Assembly: GCA_041629655.1 (NCBI GenBank)
Contig: JBFKMV010000025.1
Coordinates: forward strand, 1-39,331
Direction: 5' to 3'
Origin: JBFKMV01 sp041629655
GTDB lineage: Bacteria > Acidobacteriota > Polarisedimenticolia > Polarisedimenticolales > Polarisedimenticolaceae
DNA: 39,331 nucleotides
Below are positions 23,990-32,916 of this stretch, piece after piece (the stretch's first letter is position 1; the number at the start of each line of letters is the position of its first letter). Position numbers and translations under genes: made by a program. The notes under the pieces are model-generated. The model saw only the letters and a list, made by a program, of their open reading frames with translations, ran no database searches and was not told where the DNA came from.

Positions 23990-25048
23990 TCAGCGGTCTC
24001 GGCCCTGTGGGCCCGGCTCGACGTCGACGATCACGAGCTCCGGGCGGCACAGGAATCGCAGACGGGGCGCCCGGCCCCGCTCCATGCCGATCCCGCGCGA
24101 CACGATCAGCGTGCCGCCGCCCGGAAGCCCGGTCGCTCCGGCGGCCCAGGCGCGAGGCACCCGGGAGAACGTGATCGGCGGACCGAGGAACGGGAGCCGG
24201 ACCTGGCCCCCGTGGGTGTGGCCGGCGATCAGCAGGTCGGCCTGCACCCGGCCGAGGGCGAAGTCGGGGGCGTGCCCGACCACGACGTGGAACCGATCGC
24301 TCGCGGGAACCTCGAGCGTCGTGTCGAAGGAGTCGAACAACCCGAGGGCGGTGAGCCGGATCTCGCCCACGTCGTAGCCCGTGGTGACCAGGACGGGCCG
24401 CACGGGAAGGTCGCGGAACAGTCGCGGCCACACGTTGTCCTCGACGTTGCCGCGCGTGGCGAAGACCCCGAGCGGCGCCCGGAAGCCGACCTCGCTCAGC
24501 AGGGCCCGTAACTCGCCGGCCAGCTCCTCGCGGCGGCGGGGGTCCGGCTCGTGGATGTAGTCGCCGGGCATCAGGATCAGGTCCGGCTCGGCCTCCATGA
24601 CCCGGGACAGCGCCCGTCGCTCGTAGCTGCCGATGCGGTCGGTCTGGAGATCGGCCACCACGGCGATGCGCAGCGGCGCGGTCAGCTTGTCGCTCGTGAA
24701 GCGCAGCCGCGTCACCTCCAGCCGGGACGGCTCGACCAGGAAGGCGTCGCCGGCCACCGCCAGCAGCCCGATCGCGGCGGCCGCGCAGACGACGGCGGTA
24801 CGTTTGGACCGCGCCCAGCGGACCCCGGCGATCCCGAGCAGGACCAGCGGCGCATGGAGGAACACCGCGTAGGCCCACAGCCGGAACAGGTGGAACGCGC
24901 CGGACTGGAGCAGCCAGATCAACAGCGCCGACACCAGGGCCGCGGAGAGCAGGGCCAGCAGCAGCCGCGAGCCGGTCGAGAGGCGCGCGGCCAGGGCGAT
25001 CGCCACGCCGTCCACGACGAGCTGCAGCAGGTTGTAGGGCAGGTCCAC
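23990..25048 (-). CDS. Membrane-anchored metallophosphoesterase (calcineurin-like)
   Basis: A 352-aa protein from GTG 25048. Residues about 1-105 contain hydrophobic helices (about 25-50, 58-76, 85-101). The calcineurin-like domain follows: motif I VVADLQT (131-136) with Gln where the second metal ligand His is usual, motif II PGDY (161-164), motif III RGNVED (199-204) in place of GNHD/E, a VGHAPD His (259), and motif V AGHTHGGQ (275-282). The YkuE/COG1408-like group of membrane phosphoesterases (lipid or nucleotide phosphate hydrolysis) is the nearest match. Frames extending to 25171 were rejected because they enter the divergent promoter region of the RND operon. Confidence 0.85.
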   Translation of the reverse strand: MDLPYNLLQLVVDGVAIALAARLSTGSRLLLALLSAALVSALLIWLLQSGAFHLFRLWAYAVFLHAPLVLLGIAGVRWARSKRTAVVCAAAAIGLLAVAGDAFLVEPSRLEVTRLRFTSDKLTAPLRIAVVADLQTDRIGSYERRALSRVMEAEPDLILMPGDYIHEPDPRRREELAGELRALLSEVGFRAPLGVFATRGNVEDNVWPRLFRDLPVRPVLVTTGYDVGEIRLTALGLFDSFDTTLEVPASDRFHVVVGHAPDFALGRVQADLLIAGHTHGGQVRLPFLGPPITFSRVPRAWAAGATGLPGGGTLIVSRGIGMERGRAPRLRFLCRPELVIVDVEPGPQGRDR

Positions 25049-25176
25049 GCCCCGAAGTATGGCAGGCGGGGGAACATTTCGGGCCCCTGTAACTTTGCGG
25101 AACTTCGCACGTTGTTCATACGTAGCCTCAGGGTGAGAGCCGAGGAACGTCCCTGTCCTCCGGGGAGCCACATACC

Positions 25177-26340
25177 ATGCGTCGCATCATCGTTTTTCTG
25201 TCCCTGATCGTGGCGGTCGGCCTGCTGGCGGCCGGTCTGTACCTGTTCCGGGCCGCCGCGGAGCCCGCCGGCGGCGACGGCCAGGTCGCCGAGGCTGCCG
25301 ATCCGGCCTCCACGCCGCCCTCCCCCGAGGCCGCCGACGCCGCGGAGGGCGAGACGGCCGTGCCGGTCACCATCGCGGACGTCGGGGTCGGCGACGTCTC
25401 GACCTACATCACCGCGACGGCGAACCTGGTTCCCGACAACGAGGTCGAGGTGCTGGCCGAGGCCGAGGGCCGGGTGTCGCACCTGACGGTCGAGGAGGGC
25501 GACCGCGTCCAGCGCGGCCAGCTGCTGGCGGCGCTGCTGCGCGACGACGCGGAGATCGCGTTCGAGAAGGCCAAGCTCAAGGCCGCCAACGCCGAGATGG
25601 CGTTCGAGCGCGCGCAGCGGATCTTCCGCGAGAAACTGATCGCCCAGGAGGAGTACGACAAGACGACGATGGACCACCGCATCGCCCAGCAGGAGCTGGC
25701 CGAGGCGAAGCGGAAGCTGGACAAGACGGAGATCCGCTCCCCGTTCGACGGCCGGCTGACCCGCCGCAACGTCACGCTGGGCCAGCACATCCGCCCGGGT
25801 GACGAGCTGTTCACCGTCACCGATTTCGATCCCCTGATCGCGCGGATCTACCTGCCCGAGCGCGACGTGCTGGCGCTCGAGGAGGGACGCGAGGTCGGGA
25901 TCACGCTCAAGGCCGACCGCGCCGTCAGCTTCCGCGGCCGGATCCGGCAGATCAGCCCGGTGGTCGACACCGCCACCGGGACCGTCAAGGTGACGGTGGC
26001 GGCGATCCGGCCTCCCGCGATCGTGCGGCCCGGCGGCTTCGTCACCATCGAGATCGTCCGCGAGACCCACGCCGCGACGACGCTGGTGCCGCGCAAGGCG
26101 GTGATCCGCGAGCTCAAGAACGCCCACGTGTTCGTGGCCCGCGACGGGGTGGCCCACAAGCGCACGGTCGAGTTGGGCCTCGAGGACAGCGAGCGGCTGG
26201 AGATCACGAGCGGCCTCGAGCCGGGCGAGCGGATCGTGGTCGCCGGCCAGGGCGGCCTGAAGGACGGCTCGACGATCAAGGTCCTGCCCGAGGAGGACCT
26301 CCAGGCCCGTTCCCCGGTCGAACCCCGCGACCGCGGCTGA
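25177..26340 (+). CDS. RND efflux periplasmic adaptor subunit (membrane fusion protein)
   Basis: A 387-aa adaptor. The N-terminal membrane anchor MRRIIVFLSLIVAVGLLAAGLY is followed by an acidic, Ala/Pro-rich linker. Then come the lipoyl/barrel-sandwich half-motifs (VEVLAEAEGRVSHLTVEEGDRVQRGQLLA and EIRSPFDGRLTRRNVTLGQHIRPGDELF), a coiled-coil hairpin between them (about 130-180: FEKAKLKAANAEMAFERAQRIF...QELAEAKRKLDKT), and a beta-barrel plus membrane-proximal domain. GGGGAG precedes the ATG. The two pump genes follow at 15 bases and then with an ATGA overlap. It links the inner-membrane pump to an outer-membrane channel, but no TolC-like channel gene is in the window. Confidence 0.93.
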   Translation: MRRIIVFLSLIVAVGLLAAGLYLFRAAAEPAGGDGQVAEAADPASTPPSPEAADAAEGETAVPVTIADVGVGDVSTYITATANLVPDNEVEVLAEAEGRVSHLTVEEGDRVQRGQLLAALLRDDAEIAFEKAKLKAANAEMAFERAQRIFREKLIAQEEYDKTTMDHRIAQQELAEAKRKLDKTEIRSPFDGRLTRRNVTLGQHIRPGDELFTVTDFDPLIARIYLPERDVLALEEGREVGITLKADRAVSFRGRIRQISPVVDTATGTVKVTVAAIRPPAIVRPGGFVTIEIVRETHAATTLVPRKAVIRELKNAHVFVARDGVAHKRTVELGLEDSERLEITSGLEPGERIVVAGQGGLKDGSTIKVLPEEDLQARSPVEPRDRG

Positions 26341-26355
26341 GCCGGGGGGACCGAG

Positions 26356-29300
26356 ATGGGCATCGTCGGCTTCTCCCTGCGGCGGCGCGTCACGATCTCG
26401 ATGTGCGCCGTTGCGGTGATGCTGTTCGGCATCGTCGCCTTCACCCGGCTGCCGATCAACCTGCTGCCGGAGCTGTCGTACCCCAGCGTCACGGTCCAGA
26501 CGCGACTCCCCGGCGCCGCGCCCACCGAGGTCGAGGCGCTGGTCACGCGCCCGGTCGAGGAGATCGTGGGCGTGGTCTCGGGCGTGCGCCGGCTGACCTC
26601 GGTCAGCAAGCCCGGCGTGTCCCAGGTCACGCTGGAGTTCGGCTGGGACCGCAACATGGACTTCGCCTCGATCGACGTGCGCGAGAAGCTGGACATGGTG
26701 GTCCTGCCGCGCGAGGCCGAAAAACCCGTGCTGCTCCGCTTCGATCCGGCCAACGACCCGATCGTGCGGATCTTCCTCACCGGCGGCCGCGACCTGTACC
26801 AGCTGCGCTACGTGGCCGAGGAAGTGCTCAAAAAGGACCTCGAATCCACCGAGGGCGTGGCGGCGATCAAGGTCAACGGGGGCTTCGAGGACGAGATCCA
26901 GGTCCGCGTCGACCAGGGCAAGCTCTCGCTGCTCGGCCTCGGCATCGACGAGGTCAACCGGAAGCTGCTGCGCGAGAACGTCAACCAGGCCGGCGGCAGC
27001 CTGTACGAGGAGGAGGCGCGCTACCTGGTCCGGGCCGACAACGAGTTCCGGTCGCTCGACGACATCATGGAGACCGTGCTGGTCTCGCGCGACGGCAAGA
27101 ACGTCAAGCTGGGCGACGTGGCGACGGTCGTGCGCGGACACAAGAAGCGCGAGGTGATCTCGCGGTTCGGCGGCCGGGAAGCGGTCGAGCTGGCGGTCTA
27201 CAAGGAGGGCGACGCCAACACGGTCCGTGTGGCCCAGGCGCTCCAGGCGCGGCTCGGCAACGTCGGCGAGGAGCTGCCCGAGGGGATCGCCGTCGTCACC
27301 GGCGTGGACCAGTCGCGGTTCATCCGGGCCTCGATCCGCGAGGTGTTGCAGAACGCGCTGATCGGCGGGTTCTTCGCGATCCTGATGCTGCTGTTCTTCC
27401 TCAAGGACTTCCGCAGCACGCTGATCATCGGGATCTCGATCCCGATCTCGATCGTGGCCACGTTCTTCCTGATGTACCAGACCGGCACGACGCTGAACAT
27501 CATGTCGCTGGGTGGGCTGGCGCTGGGCGTCGGGATGCTGGTCGACAACGCGATCGTGGTGCTGGAGTCGATCTTCCGCCGCCGCGAGCAGGGCGCCTCG
27601 GCGCTGGAGGCGGCGCGGCTCGGCGCCTCCGAGGTCGGGCGGGCGGTGATCGCGTCGACCTTGACCACGGTGGCGGTGTTCCTGCCGGTGCTGTTCCTGG
27701 AGGGCATCGCGGCGCAGCTGTTTTTGGACATGGCGCTCACCGTGTCGTTCTCGCTGGTCGCGTCGCTGGCCGTCTCGCTGACGCTGATCCCGATGATGGC
27801 CGCGCTGACCGGGGCCGGGCCCGACGCGGCCGCCCGGGCCGAGCCGGCGGGCGGCGGTCGGATGCGTCGCTTCGGGCGCGGGTTGTTCGTCACGGCGCCC
27901 GGCGCGGGGCTGCGGCTCGGGCGCTGGGTCGCACGCGGCGTCGGGACGATCCTCGCCTTCCTGGCGCGACCGCTGAGCTGGCTGTTCGACGGCGGGCTGG
28001 GCGGTCTGTCGCGCGGCTACCCGGTGCTGCTGCGCGGGGCGCTGCGGGCGCGCGTCCTGGTGCTGGCGGTCGCGCTGCTGCTGTTCGGCGGCTCGCTGCT
28101 GCTGCTGCCGCGGCTGGGGCTCGACCTGATCCCGCAGTTCTCGCAGGGCGAGTTCAGCTTCAACGTCGAGCTGCCCGAGGGCACGCCGCTGGAGCTGACC
28201 GACCGCTTCGTGGCCGACGTGCAGTCGGCCGTCGCGGACGATCCGCGGGTCGAGACCCTGTCCAGCATCTCCGGCGGCGTCGGGCTGGCGTTGACGCGCA
28301 CGGGCACCGAAGGCGAGAACGTGGCCCGGATCCAGGTGCGCATGAGCCCCGAGACGACCCGCGAGGACGAGGAGGCGGTGATCGCCCGGCTGCGCGAGCG
28401 GCTCGAGGCCTCCGGGGTGGCGCGGTTCAAGTTCGAGCGTCCCTCGTACTTCAGCTTCCGCACGCCGATCGAGGTCGAGGTCTACAGCGACAGCCTGGAA
28501 GAGCTGCACGCCGCCGCACCGCTGGTGCGCGACCGCGTGGCTGCCGTGGCCGGCCTGGTCGACGTCAAGTCGTCGGCCGAGCTGGGGAATCCCGAGCTCC
28601 AGGTGACGTTCAACCGCGACCAGCTGATGACGCTGGGACTCGACGTGTTCCAGGTCGCCAGCACGATGCGCAACAAGGTCCAGGGCGAGGTGGCGACCCG
28701 CTTCACCGAGGGCGATCGCGAGATCGACATCCTGGTCCGCTCGGTCGAGCCGGGCGAGGCGTCGGTCGGCGACGTCGAGGACATGATCGTCGGCCAGCGC
28801 GGGGGCGTGCCGATCTTCCTCAAGTCGGTGGCCGCCGTCCGGCTGGTCGAGGGGCCGAGCGAGATCCGCCGGATCGGCCAGAAGCGCGCCGCGGTGATCT
28901 CGGGCAACCTCGAGGGCCGCGACATGGGCGCGGCCGCCGCCGAGATCCGCGCGCGGCTGGCCGGCGTGGCGCTGCCCGCCGGGGCGTCGGCGTTCCTGAG
29001 CGGCCAGGAAGAGGAGATGTCCCGCTCGCTGCGCTCGTTGCTGATGGCGATGGGGCTGGCGATCTTCCTGGTGTATCTGGTGATGGCCTCGCAGTTCGAG
29101 TCGTTTTTGCACCCGTTCGTGATCATCTTCACGCTGCCGCTGGGCGCGGTGGGCGTGATCGGCGCGCTGCTGTTGACCGGGCGCTCGATCGACGTGGTGG
29201 CGATGATCGGCATGGTGATGCTGGCCGGAATCGTCGTGAACAACGCGATCGTGCTGATCGACGCGATCAACCGGCGGCGGCACGAAGGGCTGGCCAAGGC

Positions 29301-29610
29301 GGACGCGATCGTCCAGGCCGGGCTCAACCGGCTGCGGCCGATCCTGATGACCTCCGCGACCACGATCCTGGCGCTGCTGCCGATGGCGCTGGGGCTCGGC
29401 GAGGGCGCCGAGCTGCGCAGCCCGCTGGCGATCACCGTGATCGGCGGGCTGGCCGTCGCCACCGCGCTGACGCTGCTCGTGATCCCGGTGGTCTACTCGC
29501 TGCTGGACCGCAAGGTGCTCGCCGCCGACGTCGCGGCGGCGGACAAGACGTCCGACGAGCGGCGCCGCTCGATGCCGCTGATCCCCGAGTCGCCGGAGAC
29601 CGCGCGATGA
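26356..29610 (+). CDS. RND efflux pump, inner-membrane transporter (first)
   Basis: A 1084-aa AcrB/HAE1-type transporter with about 12 membrane helices in the 1+5+1+5 arrangement and two large periplasmic loops. The helix-4 relay motif LALGVGMLVDNAIVVLESIF contains the conserved Asp-Asn. The second half has AMIGMVMLAGIVVNNAIVLIDAI and RPILMTSATTILALLPMALGLG, all diagnostic of the family. It is slightly longer than AcrB because of a Gly/Arg-rich cytoplasmic insert near residues 490-560 (GPDAAARAEPAGGGRMRRF...). It is proton-driven and exports hydrophobic or amphiphilic compounds; substrate unknown. It ends in an ATGA overlap with a second RND pump. Confidence 0.95.
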   Translation: MGIVGFSLRRRVTISMCAVAVMLFGIVAFTRLPINLLPELSYPSVTVQTRLPGAAPTEVEALVTRPVEEIVGVVSGVRRLTSVSKPGVSQVTLEFGWDRNMDFASIDVREKLDMVVLPREAEKPVLLRFDPANDPIVRIFLTGGRDLYQLRYVAEEVLKKDLESTEGVAAIKVNGGFEDEIQVRVDQGKLSLLGLGIDEVNRKLLRENVNQAGGSLYEEEARYLVRADNEFRSLDDIMETVLVSRDGKNVKLGDVATVVRGHKKREVISRFGGREAVELAVYKEGDANTVRVAQALQARLGNVGEELPEGIAVVTGVDQSRFIRASIREVLQNALIGGFFAILMLLFFLKDFRSTLIIGISIPISIVATFFLMYQTGTTLNIMSLGGLALGVGMLVDNAIVVLESIFRRREQGASALEAARLGASEVGRAVIASTLTTVAVFLPVLFLEGIAAQLFLDMALTVSFSLVASLAVSLTLIPMMAALTGAGPDAAARAEPAGGGRMRRFGRGLFVTAPGAGLRLGRWVARGVGTILAFLARPLSWLFDGGLGGLSRGYPVLLRGALRARVLVLAVALLLFGGSLLLLPRLGLDLIPQFSQGEFSFNVELPEGTPLELTDRFVADVQSAVADDPRVETLSSISGGVGLALTRTGTEGENVARIQVRMSPETTREDEEAVIARLRERLEASGVARFKFERPSYFSFRTPIEVEVYSDSLEELHAAAPLVRDRVAAVAGLVDVKSSAELGNPELQVTFNRDQLMTLGLDVFQVASTMRNKVQGEVATRFTEGDREIDILVRSVEPGEASVGDVEDMIVGQRGGVPIFLKSVAAVRLVEGPSEIRRIGQKRAAVISGNLEGRDMGAAAAEIRARLAGVALPAGASAFLSGQEEEMSRSLRSLLMAMGLAIFLVYLVMASQFESFLHPFVIIFTLPLGAVGVIGALLLTGRSIDVVAMIGMVMLAGIVVNNAIVLIDAINRRRHEGLAKADAIVQAGLNRLRPILMTSATTILALLPMALGLGEGAELRSPLAITVIGGLAVATALTLLVIPVVYSLLDRKVLAADVAAADKTSDERRRSMPLIPESPETAR

Positions 29611-32600
29611 ACCTGCCGCGTCTCGCCGTGCAACGTCCGATCACGACGCTGATGGCGCTGGCCTGCGTCCTGGTGCTGGGCGGGATCGCGGTGCTGCGGC
29701 TGCCGCTGGCGTACCTCCCCGAGGTCGACGCCCCGTTCATCCACGTCCAGATCCCCTACCCCGACTCGAACCCGACGCAGATCGAAAAGGAGATCGCGCG
29801 GCCGGTCGAGGAGGTGCTCTCGACGCTGTCCGGCGTGAAGAAGCTGCGCTCGGAGTCCTCGGCCGACGCCGCGGAGTTCGACCTGGAGTTCACCTGGGGC
29901 GACGACCTGGACATCGTGCGCATGCAGGTCAGCGAGAAGATGGACCTGGTGCGGGGCGACCTGCCGGCGGGGATCGGCGACATCCGCATCTTCTCGTTCA
30001 ACACCAACGACATCCCGGTGGTCGAGGGACGCATCTCGGCCAAGGGGGTCGATCTGTCGGCCAACTACCCGTTGCTCGAGGCGCGGGTGGTCAACCCGAT
30101 CCGGCGCGTCCCCGGGGTGGCCCGGGTCGACCTCGACGGCGGGGCGCCACGCGCGATCAACCTCCACCTCGAGCTGGCGGCGCTCAAGCAGCACGACGTC
30201 GTCGGCGGCGACCTGATCCAGCGGCTGCGCGGGGCCTCGTCCAACCTGGTGCTGGGCCAGATCGACCAGGGCGGCCTGCGCTACACCGCCCGCGCGGTGG
30301 GCGCCTTCGACTCGATCGACGCGTTCGGCGACTTCCCGGTGGACGAGCGCGGCCTGCGGCTCCGCGACATCGCCGAGATCACGTTCGAGGAGCCGCCGAT
30401 CCGCTACGGGCGGCACCTCGACCGCGAGTACGCGATCGCGATCGAGGTGTTCAAGGAATCGACCGCGAACACCGTCGACGTCGTGCGCGCCGTGCAGCAC
30501 GTGATCCATGACGAGATCGACGCCGACCCGTTGCTCCAGGGCGTCGAATTGTTCGTGTGGGACGATCAGGCCGAGCAGATCACCAACGGCATCAACGGGC
30601 TCAAGAAGGCCGGCGCGATCGGCGCGCTGCTGGCGGTGCTGAGCCTGTACTTCTTCCTGCGCCGTCTCGACTCGACCGTGATCGTCTCGCTGTCGATCCC
30701 GTTCTCGGTGATCGCCGCCTGCGGCGTGCTGTACTTCCTGGACAAGTCGCTCAACCTGCTGTCGATGATGGGGCTGATGCTCGCCGTCGGCATGCTGGTC
30801 GACAACGCGATCGTGGTGCTGGAGTCGATCGACCGGCGGCACCGCGAGGAACGGGACACCCACCGGGCCGCCCTGGACGGCGCCAGGCAGGTCACGATGG
30901 CGGTGACCGCCTCGACCGCCACGACGCTGATCGTGTTCCTGCCGCTGATCATCGGCGCCAGCACGGATCTGACGACGTGGCTGCGCGAGGTCGGCATCAC
31001 GATCTCGCTGGCGCTGGTCTGCTCGCTGTTCTCGTCGCTGACGCTGATCCCGCTGATGTCGGCGCACTTCCTGCGCCCGCGGCAGACCCGGCCGAGTCGC
31101 CTCCTGGCCCGGATCGAGAACCGCTACGCGCGGATGCTGGCCTGGACGCTGCGGCGCAAGGGCTGGACGCTGCTGTCGATCGTCGCCGGGCTGGCGATCG
31201 GCCTGGCGCCGTTCGTGGCCGGCTGGGTCGAGACCAGCATCTTCTCGGCCCGCGTGAACGAGCGGCTGTTCCTGCTGTACGAGTTCGACGACTTCCACTA
31301 CAAGTCGGAATCCGAGCGTGCGGTCGACCGGGTCGAGGAGTACCTGTACGGGCGCAAGGACGAGTTCAACCTGCAGTCGGTCTACAGCTGGTACGCCTCG
31401 AACGACGCCGCGACCGTGCTCAACCTCGCCGACCAGAACCTCTCGGACGACCAGATCAAGCAGCTCAAGCAACAGGTCCGCGAAGGCCTGCCCGAGATCC
31501 CCGGCGTGCGGGTGTTCTTCCACGAGGACGCCGACCTGGGCGACGACAGCACGCGCTTCGCGGTCAAGTTCTTCGGCCAGGACAACGCCACGCTGCGCGG
31601 GCTGGCCGAGGAGGCCGAGCGCCGGCTCAACACGATGGCCGGCATGCAGGACATCAAGACCTCGTTCAAGCGCGGCCGCCAGGAGATCCAGGTCAAGATC
31701 GACCGCGACAAGGTCGCGCGGCTGGGGATGGACGCCCAGGACATCTCCGACGTGTTCTCGTTCTCGCTGGGCGGCATGCGGCTCCAGCGCTTCGACACCG
31801 GCGAGCGCGAGGTCGAGACGTGGCTGGCGCTGCGGATGGAGGACCGCGAGAACCTCGAGGACCTGAAGCAGCTCCGCTTCGGTGCCGGCGAGGGCCGCAC
31901 CGTCCAGCTCGGCGACATCGCCAGCTTCGAGATCGTCCGCCGCGAGCAGGAGATCGTCCGCGAGAACCGCAAGGTCCGCGTCGCCGTCGAGGCGACCTAC
32001 GAGGGCGACGAGTGGGACGAGACCCGCGAGCAGATCACCAAGACCATGGACTCCCTCGACATGCCCGCCGGCTACTCCTGGACCTGGAACGACCGCATCC
32101 TGGAGCAGGACGACCAGAACGCCCAGATGGGCATCAACTTCCTGCTGGCGCTGATCCTGGTCTACCTGGTGATGGCGTCCTTGTTCGAGTCGCTGGCCCA
32201 GCCCTTCGCCATCCTGTTCTCGATCCTGTTCGCGCTGCCCGGCGCCGCGTGGATGCTGTTCCTGACGGACACCCCGTTCAACCTGATGTCCCAGATCGGG
32301 TTGTTGATCCTGATGGGCATCGTGGTCAACAACGGCATCGTGCTGCTGGACCGCATGAACCAGCACAGGAAGGCGGGGTTGTCGCGCGAGGAGGCGATCC
32401 TCCAGGCCGGGCGCGACCGGATGCGCCCGATCCTGATGACGGCGTCGACCACGATCATCGGGCTGGCGCCGCTGGCGCTCGGCGGCTCCTACGTCGGCGG
32501 GTTGTTCTACTACCCGCTGGCGCGCACCGTGATGGGCGGGCTGATCTCCTCGGCCGTGTTCACGCTGCTGGTGCTGCCTTACCTGACGCTGGGAATGGAG

Positions 32601-32687
32601 GGCATCGCTGGCTGGCTGCGCCGGGTCTGGCGGCGGTCGGCGATCGCCGGCGTCGGGGCCCCGGAGGCAGCGGCCGCTCCGCGCTGA
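29607..32687 (+). CDS. RND efflux pump, inner-membrane transporter (second)
   Basis: A 1026-aa RND transporter translated from the ATGA overlap with the first pump. The N-terminus MNLPRLAVQRPITTLMALACVLVLGGIAVL is a normal first RND helix. LMLAVGMLVDNAIVVLESID carries the relay Asp-Asn, and GLLILMGIVVNNGIVLLDRMNQHR and RPILMTASTTIIGLAPLALGG are the second-half motifs. It is about as divergent from its neighbour as different RND subfamilies are, so it is not a recent duplication. Two pump subunits with one adaptor suggest a hetero-trimeric pump such as MdtBC, or two alternative pumps sharing the adaptor. It stops 5 bases before the convergent small gene. Confidence 0.95.
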   Translation: MNLPRLAVQRPITTLMALACVLVLGGIAVLRLPLAYLPEVDAPFIHVQIPYPDSNPTQIEKEIARPVEEVLSTLSGVKKLRSESSADAAEFDLEFTWGDDLDIVRMQVSEKMDLVRGDLPAGIGDIRIFSFNTNDIPVVEGRISAKGVDLSANYPLLEARVVNPIRRVPGVARVDLDGGAPRAINLHLELAALKQHDVVGGDLIQRLRGASSNLVLGQIDQGGLRYTARAVGAFDSIDAFGDFPVDERGLRLRDIAEITFEEPPIRYGRHLDREYAIAIEVFKESTANTVDVVRAVQHVIHDEIDADPLLQGVELFVWDDQAEQITNGINGLKKAGAIGALLAVLSLYFFLRRLDSTVIVSLSIPFSVIAACGVLYFLDKSLNLLSMMGLMLAVGMLVDNAIVVLESIDRRHREERDTHRAALDGARQVTMAVTASTATTLIVFLPLIIGASTDLTTWLREVGITISLALVCSLFSSLTLIPLMSAHFLRPRQTRPSRLLARIENRYARMLAWTLRRKGWTLLSIVAGLAIGLAPFVAGWVETSIFSARVNERLFLLYEFDDFHYKSESERAVDRVEEYLYGRKDEFNLQSVYSWYASNDAATVLNLADQNLSDDQIKQLKQQVREGLPEIPGVRVFFHEDADLGDDSTRFAVKFFGQDNATLRGLAEEAERRLNTMAGMQDIKTSFKRGRQEIQVKIDRDKVARLGMDAQDISDVFSFSLGGMRLQRFDTGEREVETWLALRMEDRENLEDLKQLRFGAGEGRTVQLGDIASFEIVRREQEIVRENRKVRVAVEATYEGDEWDETREQITKTMDSLDMPAGYSWTWNDRILEQDDQNAQMGINFLLALILVYLVMASLFESLAQPFAILFSILFALPGAAWMLFLTDTPFNLMSQIGLLILMGIVVNNGIVLLDRMNQHRKAGLSREEAILQAGRDRMRPILMTASTTIIGLAPLALGGSYVGGLFYYPLARTVMGGLISSAVFTLLVLPYLTLGMEGIAGWLRRVWRRSAIAGVGAPEAAAAPR

Positions 32688-32692
32688 GCGGG

Positions 32693-32875
32693 TCAGCGTT
32701 GCGGCTTCGGCCTCGGGTTGTCCTTGCCCGGCTCCCGCCCGGCCTCCCGCAGCACCCGCCGCAACAGAAACTCCACCTGCGCATTGAAGCTCCGCAGATC
32801 ATCATCCGCCCAGCGCTTCAACGCAGCATGGACCCTGGGATCCAGCCTCAGCAGTACCGCCTTCCGCTCACCCAC
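32693..32875 (-). CDS. Small ribbon-helix-helix (Arc-like) DNA-binding protein
   Basis: A 60-aa protein: MGERKAVLLRLDPRVHAALK, then a helix-turn-helix (RWADDDLRSFNAQVEFLLRRVLREA) and a charged tail. A short strand (KAVLLRLD) followed by two amphipathic helices is the ribbon-helix-helix fold of Arc/MetJ/CopG and many antitoxins; small proteins of this type bind palindromic operators as dimers. The start is GTG 32875 with GGGAGG nine bases upstream. It follows the SPFH gene by 41 bases on the same strand, so it is likely in one operon and may repress the operon promoter at 33885-33913, which contains short palindromes. No toxin gene is adjacent. Confidence 0.8.
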   Translation of the reverse strand: MGERKAVLLRLDPRVHAALKRWADDDLRSFNAQVEFLLRRVLREAGREPGKDNPRPKPQR

Positions 32876-32916
32876 GACGCCGGTCCTCCCGGTCCGTCAC
32901 GCGACGCCTGCGCCGA

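Noticed and set aside
25091..25123. Promoter/operator for the RND operon (repeated AACTT, TGCG...CGCA dyad, TTGCGG-17-CATACG)
   Set aside because: The -35 and -10 matches are only 3 of 6 each and the dyad is imperfect. A regulator site is possible, but not supportable.
25049..25171. Extension of the metallophosphoesterase to ATG 25171
   Set aside because: It runs into the promoter and leader region of the divergent RND operon, and the added residues lack any family similarity.
24919..29283. Very long minus-strand open frame (about 1450 codons) opposite the RND genes
   Set aside because: Its composition (Arg, Gln, His, Asp-rich, no domain pattern) is that of antisense frames in GC-rich DNA. 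The plus strand carries unmistakable RND genes.
26403..29606. Extension of the second RND gene upstream to 26403
   Set aside because: The extension reads out of frame over the first RND gene and is Arg/Gly-rich. The real start is the ATG in the ATGA overlap at 29607.
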